Shown: in pieces, positions 1 through 9,199 of the stretch
Layout of the letters: the number at the start of each line of letters is the position of its first letter
Numbering within the stretch: position 1 is the first letter of the stretch
NCBI RefSeq assembly: GCF_014836675.1
Contig: NZ_JACSQK010000001.1
Coordinates: forward strand, 368,720-432,719
From: Comamonas avium
GTDB lineage: Bacteria; Pseudomonadota; Gammaproteobacteria; Burkholderiales; Burkholderiaceae_C
DNA length: 64,000 bases
Direction: 5' to 3'
The notes under the pieces: generated by a model
Databases searched by the model: none
What the model was told of the DNA's origin: nothing
The model's input: the letters and a program-made list of their open reading frames with translations, nothing else
Position numbers and translations under genes: made by a program

Positions 1-1
1 T

Positions 2-76
2 GCGTGATTAGCTCAGCGGTAGAGCACTGCCTTCACACGGCAGGGGTCACATGTTCGATCCATGTATCACGCACCA
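2..76 (+). tRNA. tRNA-Val (anticodon CAC), copy 1
   Basis: A full cloverleaf can be folded. The acceptor stem is GCGTGAT/ATCACGC, the D arm GCTC/GAGC, the anticodon stem CTGCC/GGCAG with loop TTCACAC (anticodon CAC, reading GTG valine codons), and the T arm ACATG/CATGT around TTCGATC. Discriminator A and CCA are encoded. It is the first of three tandem copies and identical to copy 3. The promoter lies outside the window. Confidence 0.96.
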
Positions 77-101
77 TTTTTGCCAGTAGCGATACTGATC
101 A

Positions 102-176
102 GGGTGATTAGCTCAGAGGTAGAGCACTGCCTTCACACGGCAGGGGTCACATGTTCGATCCATGTATCACCCACCA
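102..176 (+). tRNA. tRNA-Val (anticodon CAC), copy 2, variant acceptor stem
   Basis: Same cloverleaf and CAC anticodon as its neighbours, with encoded CCA. It differs from copies 1 and 3 at three bases. One is a C-to-A change in the D loop. The other two are a compensatory pair in the acceptor stem: the second pair is G103-C171 here but C-G in the flanking copies. The fold is preserved, so the gene should be functional. It lies 25 nt after copy 1. Confidence 0.96.
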
Positions 177-203
177 TTTTTAAGTCTGCAGCAATGCTGA
201 TTT

Positions 204-278
204 GCGTGATTAGCTCAGCGGTAGAGCACTGCCTTCACACGGCAGGGGTCACATGTTCGATCCATGTATCACGCACCA
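204..278 (+). tRNA. tRNA-Val (anticodon CAC), copy 3
   Basis: Identical to copy 1 over all 75 nt including CCA, and 27 nt downstream of copy 2. It is followed at once by a strong terminator, so the three tRNAs very probably form one transcript. Confidence 0.96.
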
Positions 279-290
279 TCTCTTTGAAAT

Positions 291-325
291 AAAAAAGGGC
301 TTAGCAAATTGCTAAGCCCTTTTTT
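291..325 (+). terminator. Terminator of the tRNA-Val array
   Basis: The perfect 9-bp stem GGGCTTAGC / GCTAAGCCC (297-305 with 311-319) has a 5-nt loop, an A-run before it and a T6 run after it. This is a canonical Rho-independent terminator, and A/T-flanked enough to work on both strands. Confidence 0.93.
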
Positions 326-610
326 GTTTTTGGAACAAAAATCTGACAAAGCGGCATTTTTGCAGCAGAACAATTTATATGTGGCGGTCAATGCTGCCCA
401 GCTATTAGGGATGAATAGCTTGCGTTTGTCAGTGCGTCGTTCAAAGTCGCACCAATGGTGCCACTTCCCGCTAGAACGGGGGTGAGAGCGGGGCAAGTTT
501 CATGCCTCAACTGAGCATGCAGGTACTTGCCCAGTAGGTGAACCATTAAAATGGGGCGCTGGCATGAGTTCTATGCCTCTTTTTTGCGGAATAACCGTTA
601 AGGATTTGTT
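326..610. other. Intergenic region before the phosphomannomutase gene; no confident gene
   Basis: No recognised gene. On the + strand a frame stays open from a TTG at 330 to a TGA at 483 (51 codons) without shadow-like composition, but it has no ribosome binding site and overlaps the terminator. Further on, GGGCAAGT at 491-498 is repeated inverted as ACTTGCCC at 525-532, with CATGC/GCATG nested inside, so the mRNA leader may be structured. Confidence 0.4.
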
Positions 611-1999
611 GTGCAGGTTGCGGCTTCTATTTTCAAGGCTTATGACATTCGTGGCGTGGTCCCTTCCACTTTGACGGATGAGGTGGCGCGCAGTATTGGC
701 CGTGCTTTTGGAGTTGCAGTGCTGTCGGAGGGCGAGCGAACCGTGGCGGTTGGTCGTGATGGCCGTATCTCCGGACCCGCGCTGAGCCAAGCCTTGATGG
801 CGGGGCTGTTGGATGTGGGTGTTGAGGTGATTGACATCGGCATGTGTACAACACCCATGCTGTATTTTGCAGCCAGTACGCTGTGTACCAGCGGCATCAT
901 GGTGACGGGTAGTCACAATCCCAAAGATTACAACGGCTTCAAGATGGTGCTCGCTGGCCGCGCCATTTATGGCGCAGAAATTCAAGCACTGAGACAGACC
1001 ATCGAAGCCGAGAGCTGGGCGTTGCAAGAGGGTGGCAGCAGCCGTAGTGCGGATGTGCTGGGTGACTACACCGCACGCATTGTGGGTGATGTGAAGCTTT
1101 CGCGCCCTGTCAAAGTGGTGATTGATTGCGGCAATGGCGTGGCAGGGGCAACCGCACCTGGTATTTTTCGCGCACTGGGCTGTGAGGTGCTGGAGCTCTT
1201 TTCTGATGTTGATGGTAATTTTCCCAATCACCATCCGGACCCCAGCAAACCAGAAAACTTGCTCGATGTGGTCAAGGCCCTGCAAGAGACTGATGCTGAA
1301 TTAGGCTTGGCATTTGATGGAGACGGCGACCGGCTGGGTATTGTGACCAAAGATGGGCAAACCATTTATCCCGATCGCCAGATGATGCTGTTTGCCAAGG
1401 ATGTCCTGTCACGCGTTCCTGGCGGCACGATCTTGTTTGATGTGAAGTGCACCCAGCGTCTGGCGCCAGTCATTCGCCAAGCAGGGGGTGTCGCTGAGAT
1501 GTATAAAACTGGGCACTCCTTGGTCAAAGCGCGGATGAAAGAGTTGAACTCTCCTCTCGGTGGCGAAATGAGTGGCCACATTTTCTTCAAAGAACGCTGG
1601 TATGGATTTGACGATGGAACTTATGCTGGCAGCCGCTTGCTGGAGATTTTGAGTCGTGAATCCAACCCCAGCGCAGTTCTTAATGCATTGCCTACCAGTT
1701 TTTCAACACCAGAGCTGAACGTTGCGTGTGCCGAAGGCGAGCCGCATGTCCTGACTGCGCAGTTGCAGGCGCTGGCACCAGATGTATTCGCCACGCCAGC
1801 ACACATCAGCACAATTGATGGTTTGCGTGTGGATTGGCCCGACGGATTTGGTTTGATTCGCGCCAGCAACACGACGCCTGTGCTGGTGCTGCGCTTTGAA
1901 GGTCACACCGAAGAAGCGTTGGCGCGTATTCAGGCGCAAATGCTGGCACTGCTTGAACGGGTGAAGCCTGGTGCACAAGTCGGCAGTGCCGCGCATTGA
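611..1999 (+). CDS. algC: Phosphomannomutase/phosphoglucomutase (alpha-D-phosphohexomutase)
   Basis: Interconverts 1- and 6-phosphates of mannose or glucose in the cytoplasm, feeding nucleotide-sugar and surface polysaccharide synthesis. At 462 aa it has the usual length. All four signatures are present: phosphoserine loop TGSHNP (99-104, Ser101), metal loop DGDGDR (236-241), sugar-specificity loop GEMSGH (318-323) and phosphate-binding RASNTTP (417-423). The GEMSGH loop fits the dual-specificity PMM/PGM (AlgC) type. The start is GTG, weakly preceded by TAAGGA. The next gene, waaA, is also an envelope gene. The symbol follows the Pseudomonas dual-specific enzyme; the preferred substrate cannot be read from sequence. 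Confidence 0.92.
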   Translation: MQVAASIFKAYDIRGVVPSTLTDEVARSIGRAFGVAVLSEGERTVAVGRDGRISGPALSQALMAGLLDVGVEVIDIGMCTTPMLYFAASTLCTSGIMVTGSHNPKDYNGFKMVLAGRAIYGAEIQALRQTIEAESWALQEGGSSRSADVLGDYTARIVGDVKLSRPVKVVIDCGNGVAGATAPGIFRALGCEVLELFSDVDGNFPNHHPDPSKPENLLDVVKALQETDAELGLAFDGDGDRLGIVTKDGQTIYPDRQMMLFAKDVLSRVPGGTILFDVKCTQRLAPVIRQAGGVAEMYKTGHSLVKARMKELNSPLGGEMSGHIFFKERWYGFDDGTYAGSRLLEILSRESNPSAVLNALPTSFSTPELNVACAEGEPHVLTAQLQALAPDVFATPAHISTIDGLRVDWPDGFGLIRASNTTPVLVLRFEGHTEEALARIQAQMLALLERVKPGAQVGSAAH

Positions 2000-2033
2000 C
2001 TGATGGTGGGCTAGCAGCAATGGCGCAATACGT

Positions 2034-3341
2034 ATGAACTGGAGTTTGGCCGCTTACTCGGTTTTGGCTTGGGCGGCGCAGCCGTTGCTTAAGCGCAAGC
2101 TGCGCAAACGTGCACAGGCCGAGCCTGGCTATGCTGAGGCTGTGCCTGAGCGATTTGGTCATTACACCCCGCCTCATTTTGGCGCGGATGGCAAGGGGCA
2201 ATGGGTGTGGGTTCATGCCGTCTCGCTGGGCGAGACGCGTGCTGCGGCACTCTTGATCACAGAACTGCGTGCAGCACTGCCTGGCATGCGTTTGTTGCTG
2301 ACGAATGGCACGGCCACAGGTCGTGCTCAAGGGCGCAAACTGCTGCAACCAGGCGATGTTCAAGTTTGGCAACCCTGGGACAGTCGCAAGGCCGTGCGCC
2401 GGTTTTTGAAACAATTTCAGCCCGCTATTGGTGTGCTGATGGAAACCGAGGTATGGCCCAATTTGGTGGCTGGCTGCCACCAAGCTGGAGTGCCCTTGGT
2501 GCTGGCCAATGCACGTCTCAATGCCAAGTCGCAGGCGGGTGCTCAGCGCTGGCCGTCCTTGTTCTTGCCTTGCTATGCGGCGTTGAAAGCGGTGTGGGCG
2601 CAGTCTGAGCAAGATGCACAGCGCTTGCGCAGTTTAGGGGCGCCTGTGCGCGCGGTACTGGGCAATCTCAAGTTTGATGTCCAACCTGATGCGGGTTTGC
2701 TGGCGCAAGGCACTGCATGGCGTGCTGCAAGCCCCAGGCCGGTTGTGATCATGGCCAGCTCGCGAGAGGGGGAAGAAGAGCAGTGGATTGCCCAGTGGGT
2801 CGGGCGAAAATTTCATGGTGTTGCCGGTCAATGCCAATGGCTGATCGTGCCACGCCACCCTCAGCGCTTTGAGGAGGTGCATGCGCTGCTGGAGAGCGCA
2901 GGCTTGAGTGTGGCGCGGCGCAGCCAGTGGGGCAGTAGCCTGCCTCCCATGGATGTCGACGTGTGGCTGGGCGACAGCCTGGGTGAAATGCCGCTGTACT
3001 ACGCCGCCTCGCATGTGGGTTTGCTGGGTGGAAGTTTTGAGCCACTGGGCGGGCAAAACCTGATCGAGGCTGCAGCCTGTGCTTGCCCCATGGTACTGGG
3101 ACCCCATACGTTTAATTTTGCGCAGGCTTCTCAAAATGCCTGTGAAGCGGGGGCGGCGTTTCGTGTGCTGGACATGGAGCAGGGCGTACAACTGGCCGCT
3201 GCGCTGGCACGCGATGCGCAAGGACTGGATCGTGCCCGGCATGCAGCCTTGGAGTTCGCACAATCACATCGAGGCGCTGCCAAGGCAACGGCACAGGCCA
3301 TTGCCGCCATCGTGTGTTTGAAGCCTGCTCGCACTCCATAA
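2034..3341 (+). CDS. waaA: 3-deoxy-D-manno-octulosonic acid (Kdo) transferase
   Basis: Adds Kdo from CMP-Kdo to lipid A precursor at the inner face of the cytoplasmic membrane, starting the LPS core. The 435 aa product has a hydrophobic N-terminal anchor (about 1-20), the conserved WVHAVSLGE stretch holding the presumed catalytic Glu, then METEVWPN, and a C-terminal GT-B CMP-Kdo-binding part with LLGGSFEPLGGQN. It starts 34 nt after the phosphohexomutase stop, so both may share a transcript. No clear ribosome binding site is visible. Confidence 0.94.
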   Translation: MNWSLAAYSVLAWAAQPLLKRKLRKRAQAEPGYAEAVPERFGHYTPPHFGADGKGQWVWVHAVSLGETRAAALLITELRAALPGMRLLLTNGTATGRAQGRKLLQPGDVQVWQPWDSRKAVRRFLKQFQPAIGVLMETEVWPNLVAGCHQAGVPLVLANARLNAKSQAGAQRWPSLFLPCYAALKAVWAQSEQDAQRLRSLGAPVRAVLGNLKFDVQPDAGLLAQGTAWRAASPRPVVIMASSREGEEEQWIAQWVGRKFHGVAGQCQWLIVPRHPQRFEEVHALLESAGLSVARRSQWGSSLPPMDVDVWLGDSLGEMPLYYAASHVGLLGGSFEPLGGQNLIEAAACACPMVLGPHTFNFAQASQNACEAGAAFRVLDMEQGVQLAAALARDAQGLDRARHAALEFAQSHRGAAKATAQAIAAIVCLKPARTP

Positions 3342-3421
3342 ATAATGTGAGCAGCTAGCGATTGCTGTATATATGTTTTCGGCCGATTTGGCTTAAAGCG
3401 CACACTTGCTTTTAATTGTTC
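3342..3421. other. Possible decayed copy of the intergenic palindrome family
   Basis: The AT-rich spacer carries GAGCAGCTAGCGATTGCTG followed by an AT-rich middle and AAAGCGCACACTTGC. This vaguely matches the order of blocks in the intergenic elements near 36.6 and 60.2 kb. Similarity is weak and the arms no longer pair well. Confidence 0.25.
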
Positions 3422-4339
3422 ATGCACAACACCCACGATCCCCGAGTTCTGCCTTTGCGCGAGGGCGTCAAGCCCAGTTGCATCGTCTTGCCGGGTACGG
3501 GAGCTGGCAGTTGCCTTGATTTTTTGGCGCAGCGGTTATCCGGTGTATCGCGCCAAGGCTGGCTGGACCGTATCGAGCGGGGGGAGGTTGTGGATGAGCT
3601 GGGGCGCTGCATTGAAGTGGCCACGCCTTTGCTGCACGGTCTGCGCGTGTATTACTACCGTGAGGTGGTGACTGAGCCAGAAGTGCCTTTTGAGGCTAGG
3701 GTGCTGTTTCAAGATGCACACATCCTGGTGGCGGACAAGCCCCATTTTTTACCGGTCACGCCCGGCGGCAGTTATTTGCAAAACACCTTGCTGATTCGCT
3801 TGAAAAATCAGCTGGGGCTGCCAGATTTATCGCCTGTGCATCGGATCGATCGCGATACTGCAGGCTTGGTGCTGTTTGCCATCAGGCGGCAGGACCGCGG
3901 CGCATATCAAGCCTTGTTCAGGCAGCGCACTGTGCATAAAGCCTATGAGGCGATTGCGCCCTGGAACCCGGCTGTTGCTTTTCCGCGCGAACATGCCAGC
4001 CGCATGCAAGAGAGTGAAAATTTCATTCGCATGCAGGAGGTCGACGGTGTTCCCAATAGCTTCACGCACATGGAGTTGCTGGAGCACAACGAGCGATGGG
4101 GGCGCTACGCGCTCAGTCCTGTCAGTGGCAAGCGGCATCAGTTGCGCGTGCATATGGCATCGCTGGGCTTGGGTCTCAAAGGTGATGGCCTGTACCCGGT
4201 TGTAGATGATGCTGCAGAGGGTGATTTTTCTCGGCCTTTGATGTTGCTGGCAAAAACACTAGAGTTTCAAGACCCCATGACCGGGCAGCAACACAAGTTT
4301 TCAACGCAGCAAAGCTTGGGTGCATTGCCCCGCGATTGA
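3422..4339 (+). CDS. RluA-family rRNA/tRNA pseudouridine synthase
   Basis: Isomerises specific uridines in structured RNA. The product has 305 aa from the ATG at 3422; a TTG two codons upstream is the only longer option. An N-terminal part resembling an S4-like segment (about 20-75) precedes the catalytic domain with HRIDRDTAGL, whose Asp (about residue 143) is the nucleophile, and the later motif KRHQLRVHM. The long N-terminus and the RID variant of the usual RLD motif separate it from the short RluA at 52.4 kb. The target RNA position cannot be deduced. No good ribosome binding site is seen. Confidence 0.85.
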   Translation: MHNTHDPRVLPLREGVKPSCIVLPGTGAGSCLDFLAQRLSGVSRQGWLDRIERGEVVDELGRCIEVATPLLHGLRVYYYREVVTEPEVPFEARVLFQDAHILVADKPHFLPVTPGGSYLQNTLLIRLKNQLGLPDLSPVHRIDRDTAGLVLFAIRRQDRGAYQALFRQRTVHKAYEAIAPWNPAVAFPREHASRMQESENFIRMQEVDGVPNSFTHMELLEHNERWGRYALSPVSGKRHQLRVHMASLGLGLKGDGLYPVVDDAAEGDFSRPLMLLAKTLEFQDPMTGQQHKFSTQQSLGALPRD

Positions 4340-4529
4340 CGTGTAGCAGCCAGCGCCAGTGGCTAGTGCGCATGTGCTGTATTGGTGGGCGGTAAGTCGC
4401 ATACCGAAATGGCAGGATTTCTCAATCCTTTGCACGTCAAACAGCATGTATTTCTGGTGCTTGGCTTCATAAGCCTGCTGGGTTGTCGGTACGATGAAGA
4501 CTCTCTCGTACGAAGCAGGGCATGAAACC

Positions 4530-4535
4530 TATAAT
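4530..4535 (+). promoter_or_regulatory. Candidate -10 element of the alaS promoter
   Basis: A perfect TATAAT lies 50 nt before the alaS ATG. No good -35 is visible at 16-18 nt upstream. If used, transcription would begin near 4542. That excludes the in-frame upstream ATG at 4522 and supports the 4585 start. Confidence 0.5.
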
Positions 4536-4584
4536 CGCAGGTTGTCCCGTGCCGCAGGTTTGCGCACAACGAAAACACATATCC

Positions 4585-7209
4585 ATGAGCACTCCCACTT
4601 TTTCCGTAGCTGACATTCGTAAGTCGTTTCTGGACTTCTTTGCATCCAAGGGCCACACCATTGTGGAATCAAGCCCTCTGGTGCCCGGCAATGACCCGAC
4701 TTTGATGTTTACCAACTCCGGCATGGTCCAGTTCAAGGACGTGTTTTTGGGTACGGACAAACGCCCCTACACCCGCGCAACCTCGGTGCAGGCTTGCCTG
4801 CGTGCCGGCGGCAAGCACAACGATCTGGAAAACGTGGGTTACACCGCGCGCCACCACACTTTCTTTGAAATGCTGGGCAACTGGTCTTTTGGCGATTACT
4901 TCAAGCGCGAGTCGCTCAAGTGGGCCTGGGAGCTGCTGACCGAGGTGTACAAGCTGCCCAAAGAGCGCCTGCTGGCCACTGTGTACGCAGAAGATGATGA
5001 AGCGTATGACATCTGGACCAAGGAGATTGGCCTGCCCCCAGAGCGCGTGATTCGCATTGGTGACAACAAAGGTGGCCGTTACAAGTCCGACAACTTCTGG
5101 ATGATGGCTGACACTGGCCCCTGTGGCCCCTGCTCGGAAATCTTCTATGACCACGGGGATCACATTGCCGGTGGCCCGCCAGGCAGCCCCGATGAAGACG
5201 GTGACCGTTTCATCGAAATCTGGAACAACGTGTTCATGCAGTTCGACATGGACGAAAACGGCAAGGTCACGCCACTGCCAGCGCCGTGCGTGGATACCGG
5301 CATGGGGCTGGAACGCCTGGCTGCCATCTTGCAGCATGTACACAGCAACTACGAGATCGATCTGTTTCAGAAATTGATCGCTGCTGCTGCCCGCGAAACG
5401 CACATTACGGATCTGGAAACACCGTCGCTGAAGGTCATTGCCGACCACATCCGCGCCACAGCGTTTTTGGTCAGCGATGGCGTGATTCCTTCCAACGAAG
5501 GTCGTGGCTATGTGCAGCGTCGCATCGTGCGCCGTGCCATTCGCCATGGCTACAAGCTGGGACAGAAGACACCGTTTTTCCACAAGCTGGTCAAAGACCT
5601 GGTGCAAGTGATGGGCGATGCTTACCCCAAGCTGCGCGAGCAGGAGGCTCGCATTACTGAAGTGCTGCGCGTGGAAGAGGAGCGCTTCTTTGAAACGCTG
5701 GCTCACGGCATGGAAATTTTGGACAGCGCACTGGCAGGCGATGTCAAGGTGCTGCCTGGCGACGTAGCCTTCAAGCTGCACGATACCTATGGTTTTCCGC
5801 TGGATCTTTCCAACGACGTGGCCCGTGAGCGTGGCTTGAGCGTGGATGAGGCCGGCTTCAAGATCGCCATGGAAGAGCAAAAGAACAAGGCCCGCGCGGC
5901 CGGCAAGTTCAAGATGGACCGTGCGCTGGAGTACACCGGTGCAGCCAACACTTTCACTGGCTACGACAAACTGGCTGAATCTGTAAATATCGTAGCGCTA
6001 TACGCTGAAGGTACGCCAGTTTCCGTATTGAATGCTGGTCAAAACGGCGTCGTTGTTACCGATAGCACTCCTTTTTATGCTGAATCCGGTGGACAAGTGG
6101 GTGATCAGGGCGTGATCTTTGCACCCGCAGGGCGCTTTGTGGTGGAAGACACGCAAAAGATACGAGCAGATGTGTTTGGTCACCATGGTGTACTGGAGTC
6201 GGGTAGCCTGAAGGTGGGCGATGCGGTGCAGGCCCAAGTGGATACACAGTTGCGTGCGGCTACCATGCGCAACCACTCTGTCACGCACATCATGCACAAG
6301 GCCTTGCACGAAGTGCTGGGCAGCCATGTGCAGCAAAAAGGATCGCTGGTCAATGCAGACCGTACCCGTTTTGACTTTACCCACAACGCCCCAGTCACCG
6401 CCGCTGAAATCCGCGAAATTGAACGCCGCGTGAATGCCGAAATTTTGGCCAATACGGCAACCGATGCCCGAGTGATGGACATCGAAGCGGCCAAGGCCAC
6501 CGGCGCCATGATGCTGTTCGGTGAAAAGTACGGTGAAACTGTGCGCGTGCTGGACATCGGCACCAGTCGTGAGCTGTGCGGTGGCACGCACGTGCATCGC
6601 ACGGGTGACATTGGTATGTTCAAGATTGTGGGCGAAAGCGGTGTAGCCGCTGGCGTGCGTCGTATTGAGGCCGTGACAGGAGAGAACGCATTGGCGTACC
6701 TGCAGTCTTTGGAGTCCACCGTAGACCAAGCTGCCGCCGTGCTCAAAGCCCCTGTGGCCGAGCTGACCACCCGCATCGGTGGCACGCTGGAGCAGATCAA
6801 GGCATTGGAGAAAGAAGTCGCGGCGCTCAAGGGTAAGCTGGCTTCCAGCCAAGGCGATGAAATGCTGAGCCAAGCGGTAGAAATCAACGGCATCAAGGTG
6901 CTGGCCGCCAAGCTGGAAGGCGCTGATGCCAAGACGCTGCGCGACACCATGGATAAGCTCAAAGACAAGCTGGGCGCTGCTGTGATCGTGCTGGCGGCTG
7001 TGGATGGCGACAAGGTGCAGCTGGCTGCAGGCGTGACCAAGGCCGAGACTGCCAAGGTCAAGGCAGGTGAACTGGTGAACTTTGTGGCCCAGCAAGTGGG
7101 GGGCAAGGGCGGTGGCAAGCCCGATATGGCCATGGCTGGTGGCACAGATGCTGCGGCCGTGCCTGCGGCGCTGGCATCGGTGCAAGCCTGGGTGACTGAG
7201 CGTATCTAA
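4585..7209 (+). CDS. alaS: Alanyl-tRNA synthetase
   Basis: Charges tRNA-Ala with alanine. The 874 aa product matches the family length. It shows the class II core at the N-terminus ([34 protein letters not shown]), the tRNA-recognition region, the editing domain with the zinc motif HxxxH (NHSVTHIMH) plus [13 protein letters not shown], and a C-terminal coiled coil and DHHA1-type domain with [12 protein letters not shown]. An in-frame ATG exists 63 nt upstream, but homology begins at MSTPTFSV and a TATAAT lies between the two starts. It appears monocistronic and is followed by a terminator. Confidence 0.97.
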   Translation: MSTPTFSVADIRKSFLDFFASKGHTIVESSPLVPGNDPTLMFTNSGMVQFKDVFLGTDKRPYTRATSVQACLRAGGKHNDLENVGYTARHHTFFEMLGNWSFGDYFKRESLKWAWELLTEVYKLPKERLLATVYAEDDEAYDIWTKEIGLPPERVIRIGDNKGGRYKSDNFWMMADTGPCGPCSEIFYDHGDHIAGGPPGSPDEDGDRFIEIWNNVFMQFDMDENGKVTPLPAPCVDTGMGLERLAAILQHVHSNYEIDLFQKLIAAAARETHITDLETPSLKVIADHIRATAFLVSDGVIPSNEGRGYVQRRIVRRAIRHGYKLGQKTPFFHKLVKDLVQVMGDAYPKLREQEARITEVLRVEEERFFETLAHGMEILDSALAGDVKVLPGDVAFKLHDTYGFPLDLSNDVARERGLSVDEAGFKIAMEEQKNKARAAGKFKMDRALEYTGAANTFTGYDKLAESVNIVALYAEGTPVSVLNAGQNGVVVTDSTPFYAESGGQVGDQGVIFAPAGRFVVEDTQKIRADVFGHHGVLESGSLKVGDAVQAQVDTQLRAATMRNHSVTHIMHKALHEVLGSHVQQKGSLVNADRTRFDFTHNAPVTAAEIREIERRVNAEILANTATDARVMDIEAAKATGAMMLFGEKYGETVRVLDIGTSRELCGGTHVHRTGDIGMFKIVGESGVAAGVRRIEAVTGENALAYLQSLESTVDQAAAVLKAPVAELTTRIGGTLEQIKALEKEVAALKGKLASSQGDEMLSQAVEINGIKVLAAKLEGADAKTLRDTMDKLKDKLGAAVIVLAAVDGDKVQLAAGVTKAETAKVKAGELVNFVAQQVGGKGGGKPDMAMAGGTDAAAVPAALASVQAWVTERI

Positions 7210-7228
7210 ACCGCAATCACTGTATGCA

Positions 7229-7266
7229 AAAAGCCAGAGTGCATGAATGTGCTCTGGCTTTTTTTA
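7229..7266 (+). terminator. alaS terminator
   Basis: AAGCCAGAG (7231-7239) pairs with CTCTGGCTT (7252-7260), preceded by an A-run and followed by a T-run. This is a canonical intrinsic terminator just after the alaS stop. Confidence 0.92.
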
Positions 7267-7414
7267 TCGGCAGGTGGTGGTTGGCAATGGGGTGGGAGGC
7301 GTTGGCCGGAAGCCGAGTCGCTCAATCAGCAGTACAAGGTCTTGTCACAAAGAGAGTGGTGCTGCTTGCAGATTGATTGAAGCAGCTCTGCCCACACTGC
7401 GCTTGAGCCAGAAC

Positions 7415-8413
7415 TTAGAAAAGTTCAACGTCGTCGTGAGAAACCTGAGAGTTTTGCAGCAAGCCCTGGTCTTGCAGACATTCGTAGTGGCATACACGGT
7501 TGCGCCCATTTTCTTTGGCGTAATACAGCGCTTGGTCTGCTTGGCCCAAGATTTCGACAGGCGAGGACAGCTTGGCGCCCGCAAAGCCGACGCTGACAGT
7601 GACACGGCCCACTTGCGGAAATTCATGTGCTGCCAGCAGGTTTCTGAATGCTTCCAGGGCGGCCCTCGCTGCCTCTTTGAGTGAAGGGGGCATGAGGACG
7701 ACAAACTCTTCACCACCAAAACGGAAGATGCGGTGCTGTGAGCCAAAGGCTGTGCGCAGTAAATTGGCGACCAAAATTAGCACTTCGTCGCCAAACAGAT
7801 GGCCAAAGCGGTCGTTCACCTGTTTGAAGTGGTCAATGTCAATGACTGCCAGCCAAGAAAACTCTTCCGATGCCGTGGTCTGCGCTGCAGCAGCAAATCG
7901 CAGCAGATGCTCATCGAAGGTCTTGCGGTTAAGCAATCCCGTTAAGGCATCACGCTCGCTGTAATCGAGCAAGCTTTGGTAGTTCTGGTAGACATTGAAA
8001 ACACCCGTAATGACGTCCAGGCTGTGCGCAGAAATTGGCTCTGACTGCGTAATCTCCACGCAGGCGCGCACTTGATCGTGCATCCATACGGGCAGCCAGA
8101 TAATGTGCTGGCCAATGCCGGGTGAATGCTGCGCTTGCTGCTGCTTGTTTGCAATGCAGGCGTGCAGGTACGGTAATTCGTGTAGCGCAAAGCGCTGCGG
8201 GTCGTTGGCAAAGTCTTGGGGCGCCGAGACCAGTTGCCCGGCTTGCTGCCAGGTGCGTGGGCGAACCCAGTATTCATCGTCCAGTTTGAGTAGTTCCAGC
8301 GCCCGAACATTCGTAATGCGAGGTAACTGCAAAAAAGTCGATAAAACGGAGAGTTCCAAGCGCAAGTGATCGCGCTGGCCGGTCATCTGAACCAAGTTTT
8401 GCAGGATATGCAT
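7415..8413 (-). CDS. GGDEF-domain diguanylate cyclase, no I-site
   Basis: Predicted to make cyclic di-GMP from two GTP. The N-terminal ~150 residues are soluble and look like a GAF-type sensor, but I cannot name it. The GGDEF domain follows, with IDIDHFKQVND and an intact GGEEF active site. The position where the inhibitory RxxD site would be reads GSQH, so product inhibition through that site is not expected. I chose the ATG at 8413 (332 aa). A TTG at 8479 would add 22 residues and overlap trmB by 28 nt. It lies downstream of trmB on the same strand. Confidence 0.85.
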   Translation of the reverse strand: MHILQNLVQMTGQRDHLRLELSVLSTFLQLPRITNVRALELLKLDDEYWVRPRTWQQAGQLVSAPQDFANDPQRFALHELPYLHACIANKQQQAQHSPGIGQHIIWLPVWMHDQVRACVEITQSEPISAHSLDVITGVFNVYQNYQSLLDYSERDALTGLLNRKTFDEHLLRFAAAAQTTASEEFSWLAVIDIDHFKQVNDRFGHLFGDEVLILVANLLRTAFGSQHRIFRFGGEEFVVLMPPSLKEAARAALEAFRNLLAAHEFPQVGRVTVSVGFAGAKLSSPVEILGQADQALYYAKENGRNRVCHYECLQDQGLLQNSQVSHDDVELF

Positions 8414-8451
8414 GAAGTTCGGGTCTGTTGGGGCGATGGCAGTGACGGGTG

Positions 8452-9183
8452 CTAGCGCTTGGTAAATACCAAGTCCCAAACCCCATGACCGAGCCGCAAA
8501 CCACGGTTTTCAAATTTGGTCAGTGGCCGGTAGTCTGGCTTGGCGGCATAGCCCTGTGCAGTGTTGACCAACTGGCTGTCAGCGCTCAGCACTTCCAGCA
8601 TCTGGACAGCGTAAGGCTCCCAGTCTGTCGCGCAATGGAAATATCCACCCGTTTTCAAGCGCGAGGCCAGTTTGGCAACCAACGGGCTTTGAATCAAGCG
8701 GCGCTTATTGTGCTTTTTCTTGTGCCAGGGGTCTGGGAAGAAAATGTGCACGCCATCAATACTGCCTTCAGGCAGCATGTTGTCGATCACTTCCACTGCA
8801 TCGTGTTGCAGGATGCGGATATTGTGAATGTCTTGTTCGCCAATGCGCTTGAGCAGCGCACCTACGCCGGGCTCGTGCACTTCGCAGCACAGAAAATTGT
8901 CTTCTGGTCGCACGCGTGCAATGTGCGCAGTGGCCTCGCCCATGCCAAAACCGATTTCTAGAATCAGTTTTCCTTCACGACCAAATGCAGCCAGCGCATC
9001 CAGAGGGGCGTTCGTGTAGGGCTGCAAAAATTGCGGGCCGATATCTTCGAATGCCTTGGCCTGGCCCGTGGTGACACGGCCAGTTCGGCGTACATAGCTG
9101 CGGATAGTTTTGGGAAATGCCACGTCCGCTGGAGGCTTGCCTTCAGCGGATTGGGAGGGAGAGGCTGCATTGGTGTCAGCCAT
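8452..9183 (-). CDS. trmB: tRNA (guanine-N7-)-methyltransferase
   Basis: Methylates G46 in the variable loop of tRNAs using S-adenosylmethionine. The 243 aa product from MADTN has the family pattern: [10 protein letters not shown] near the N-terminus, SAM-binding [25 protein letters not shown], and [16 protein letters not shown] in the catalytic region. An in-frame Met 11 codons upstream would overlap gluQ. The 9183 start leaves a 16-nt gap behind gluQ, giving a compact tRNA-modification pair. Confidence 0.96.
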   Translation of the reverse strand: MADTNAASPSQSAEGKPPADVAFPKTIRSYVRRTGRVTTGQAKAFEDIGPQFLQPYTNAPLDALAAFGREGKLILEIGFGMGEATAHIARVRPEDNFLCCEVHEPGVGALLKRIGEQDIHNIRILQHDAVEVIDNMLPEGSIDGVHIFFPDPWHKKKHNKRRLIQSPLVAKLASRLKTGGYFHCATDWEPYAVQMLEVLSADSQLVNTAQGYAAKPDYRPLTKFENRGLRLGHGVWDLVFTKR

Positions 9184-9199
9184 GGGGTTGATTTGGTGC

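Noticed and set aside
3363-3382. SOS-like site CTGTATATATG
   Set aside because: Only the left half matches; no ACAG at the right spacing, and it falls in a decayed palindromic element.
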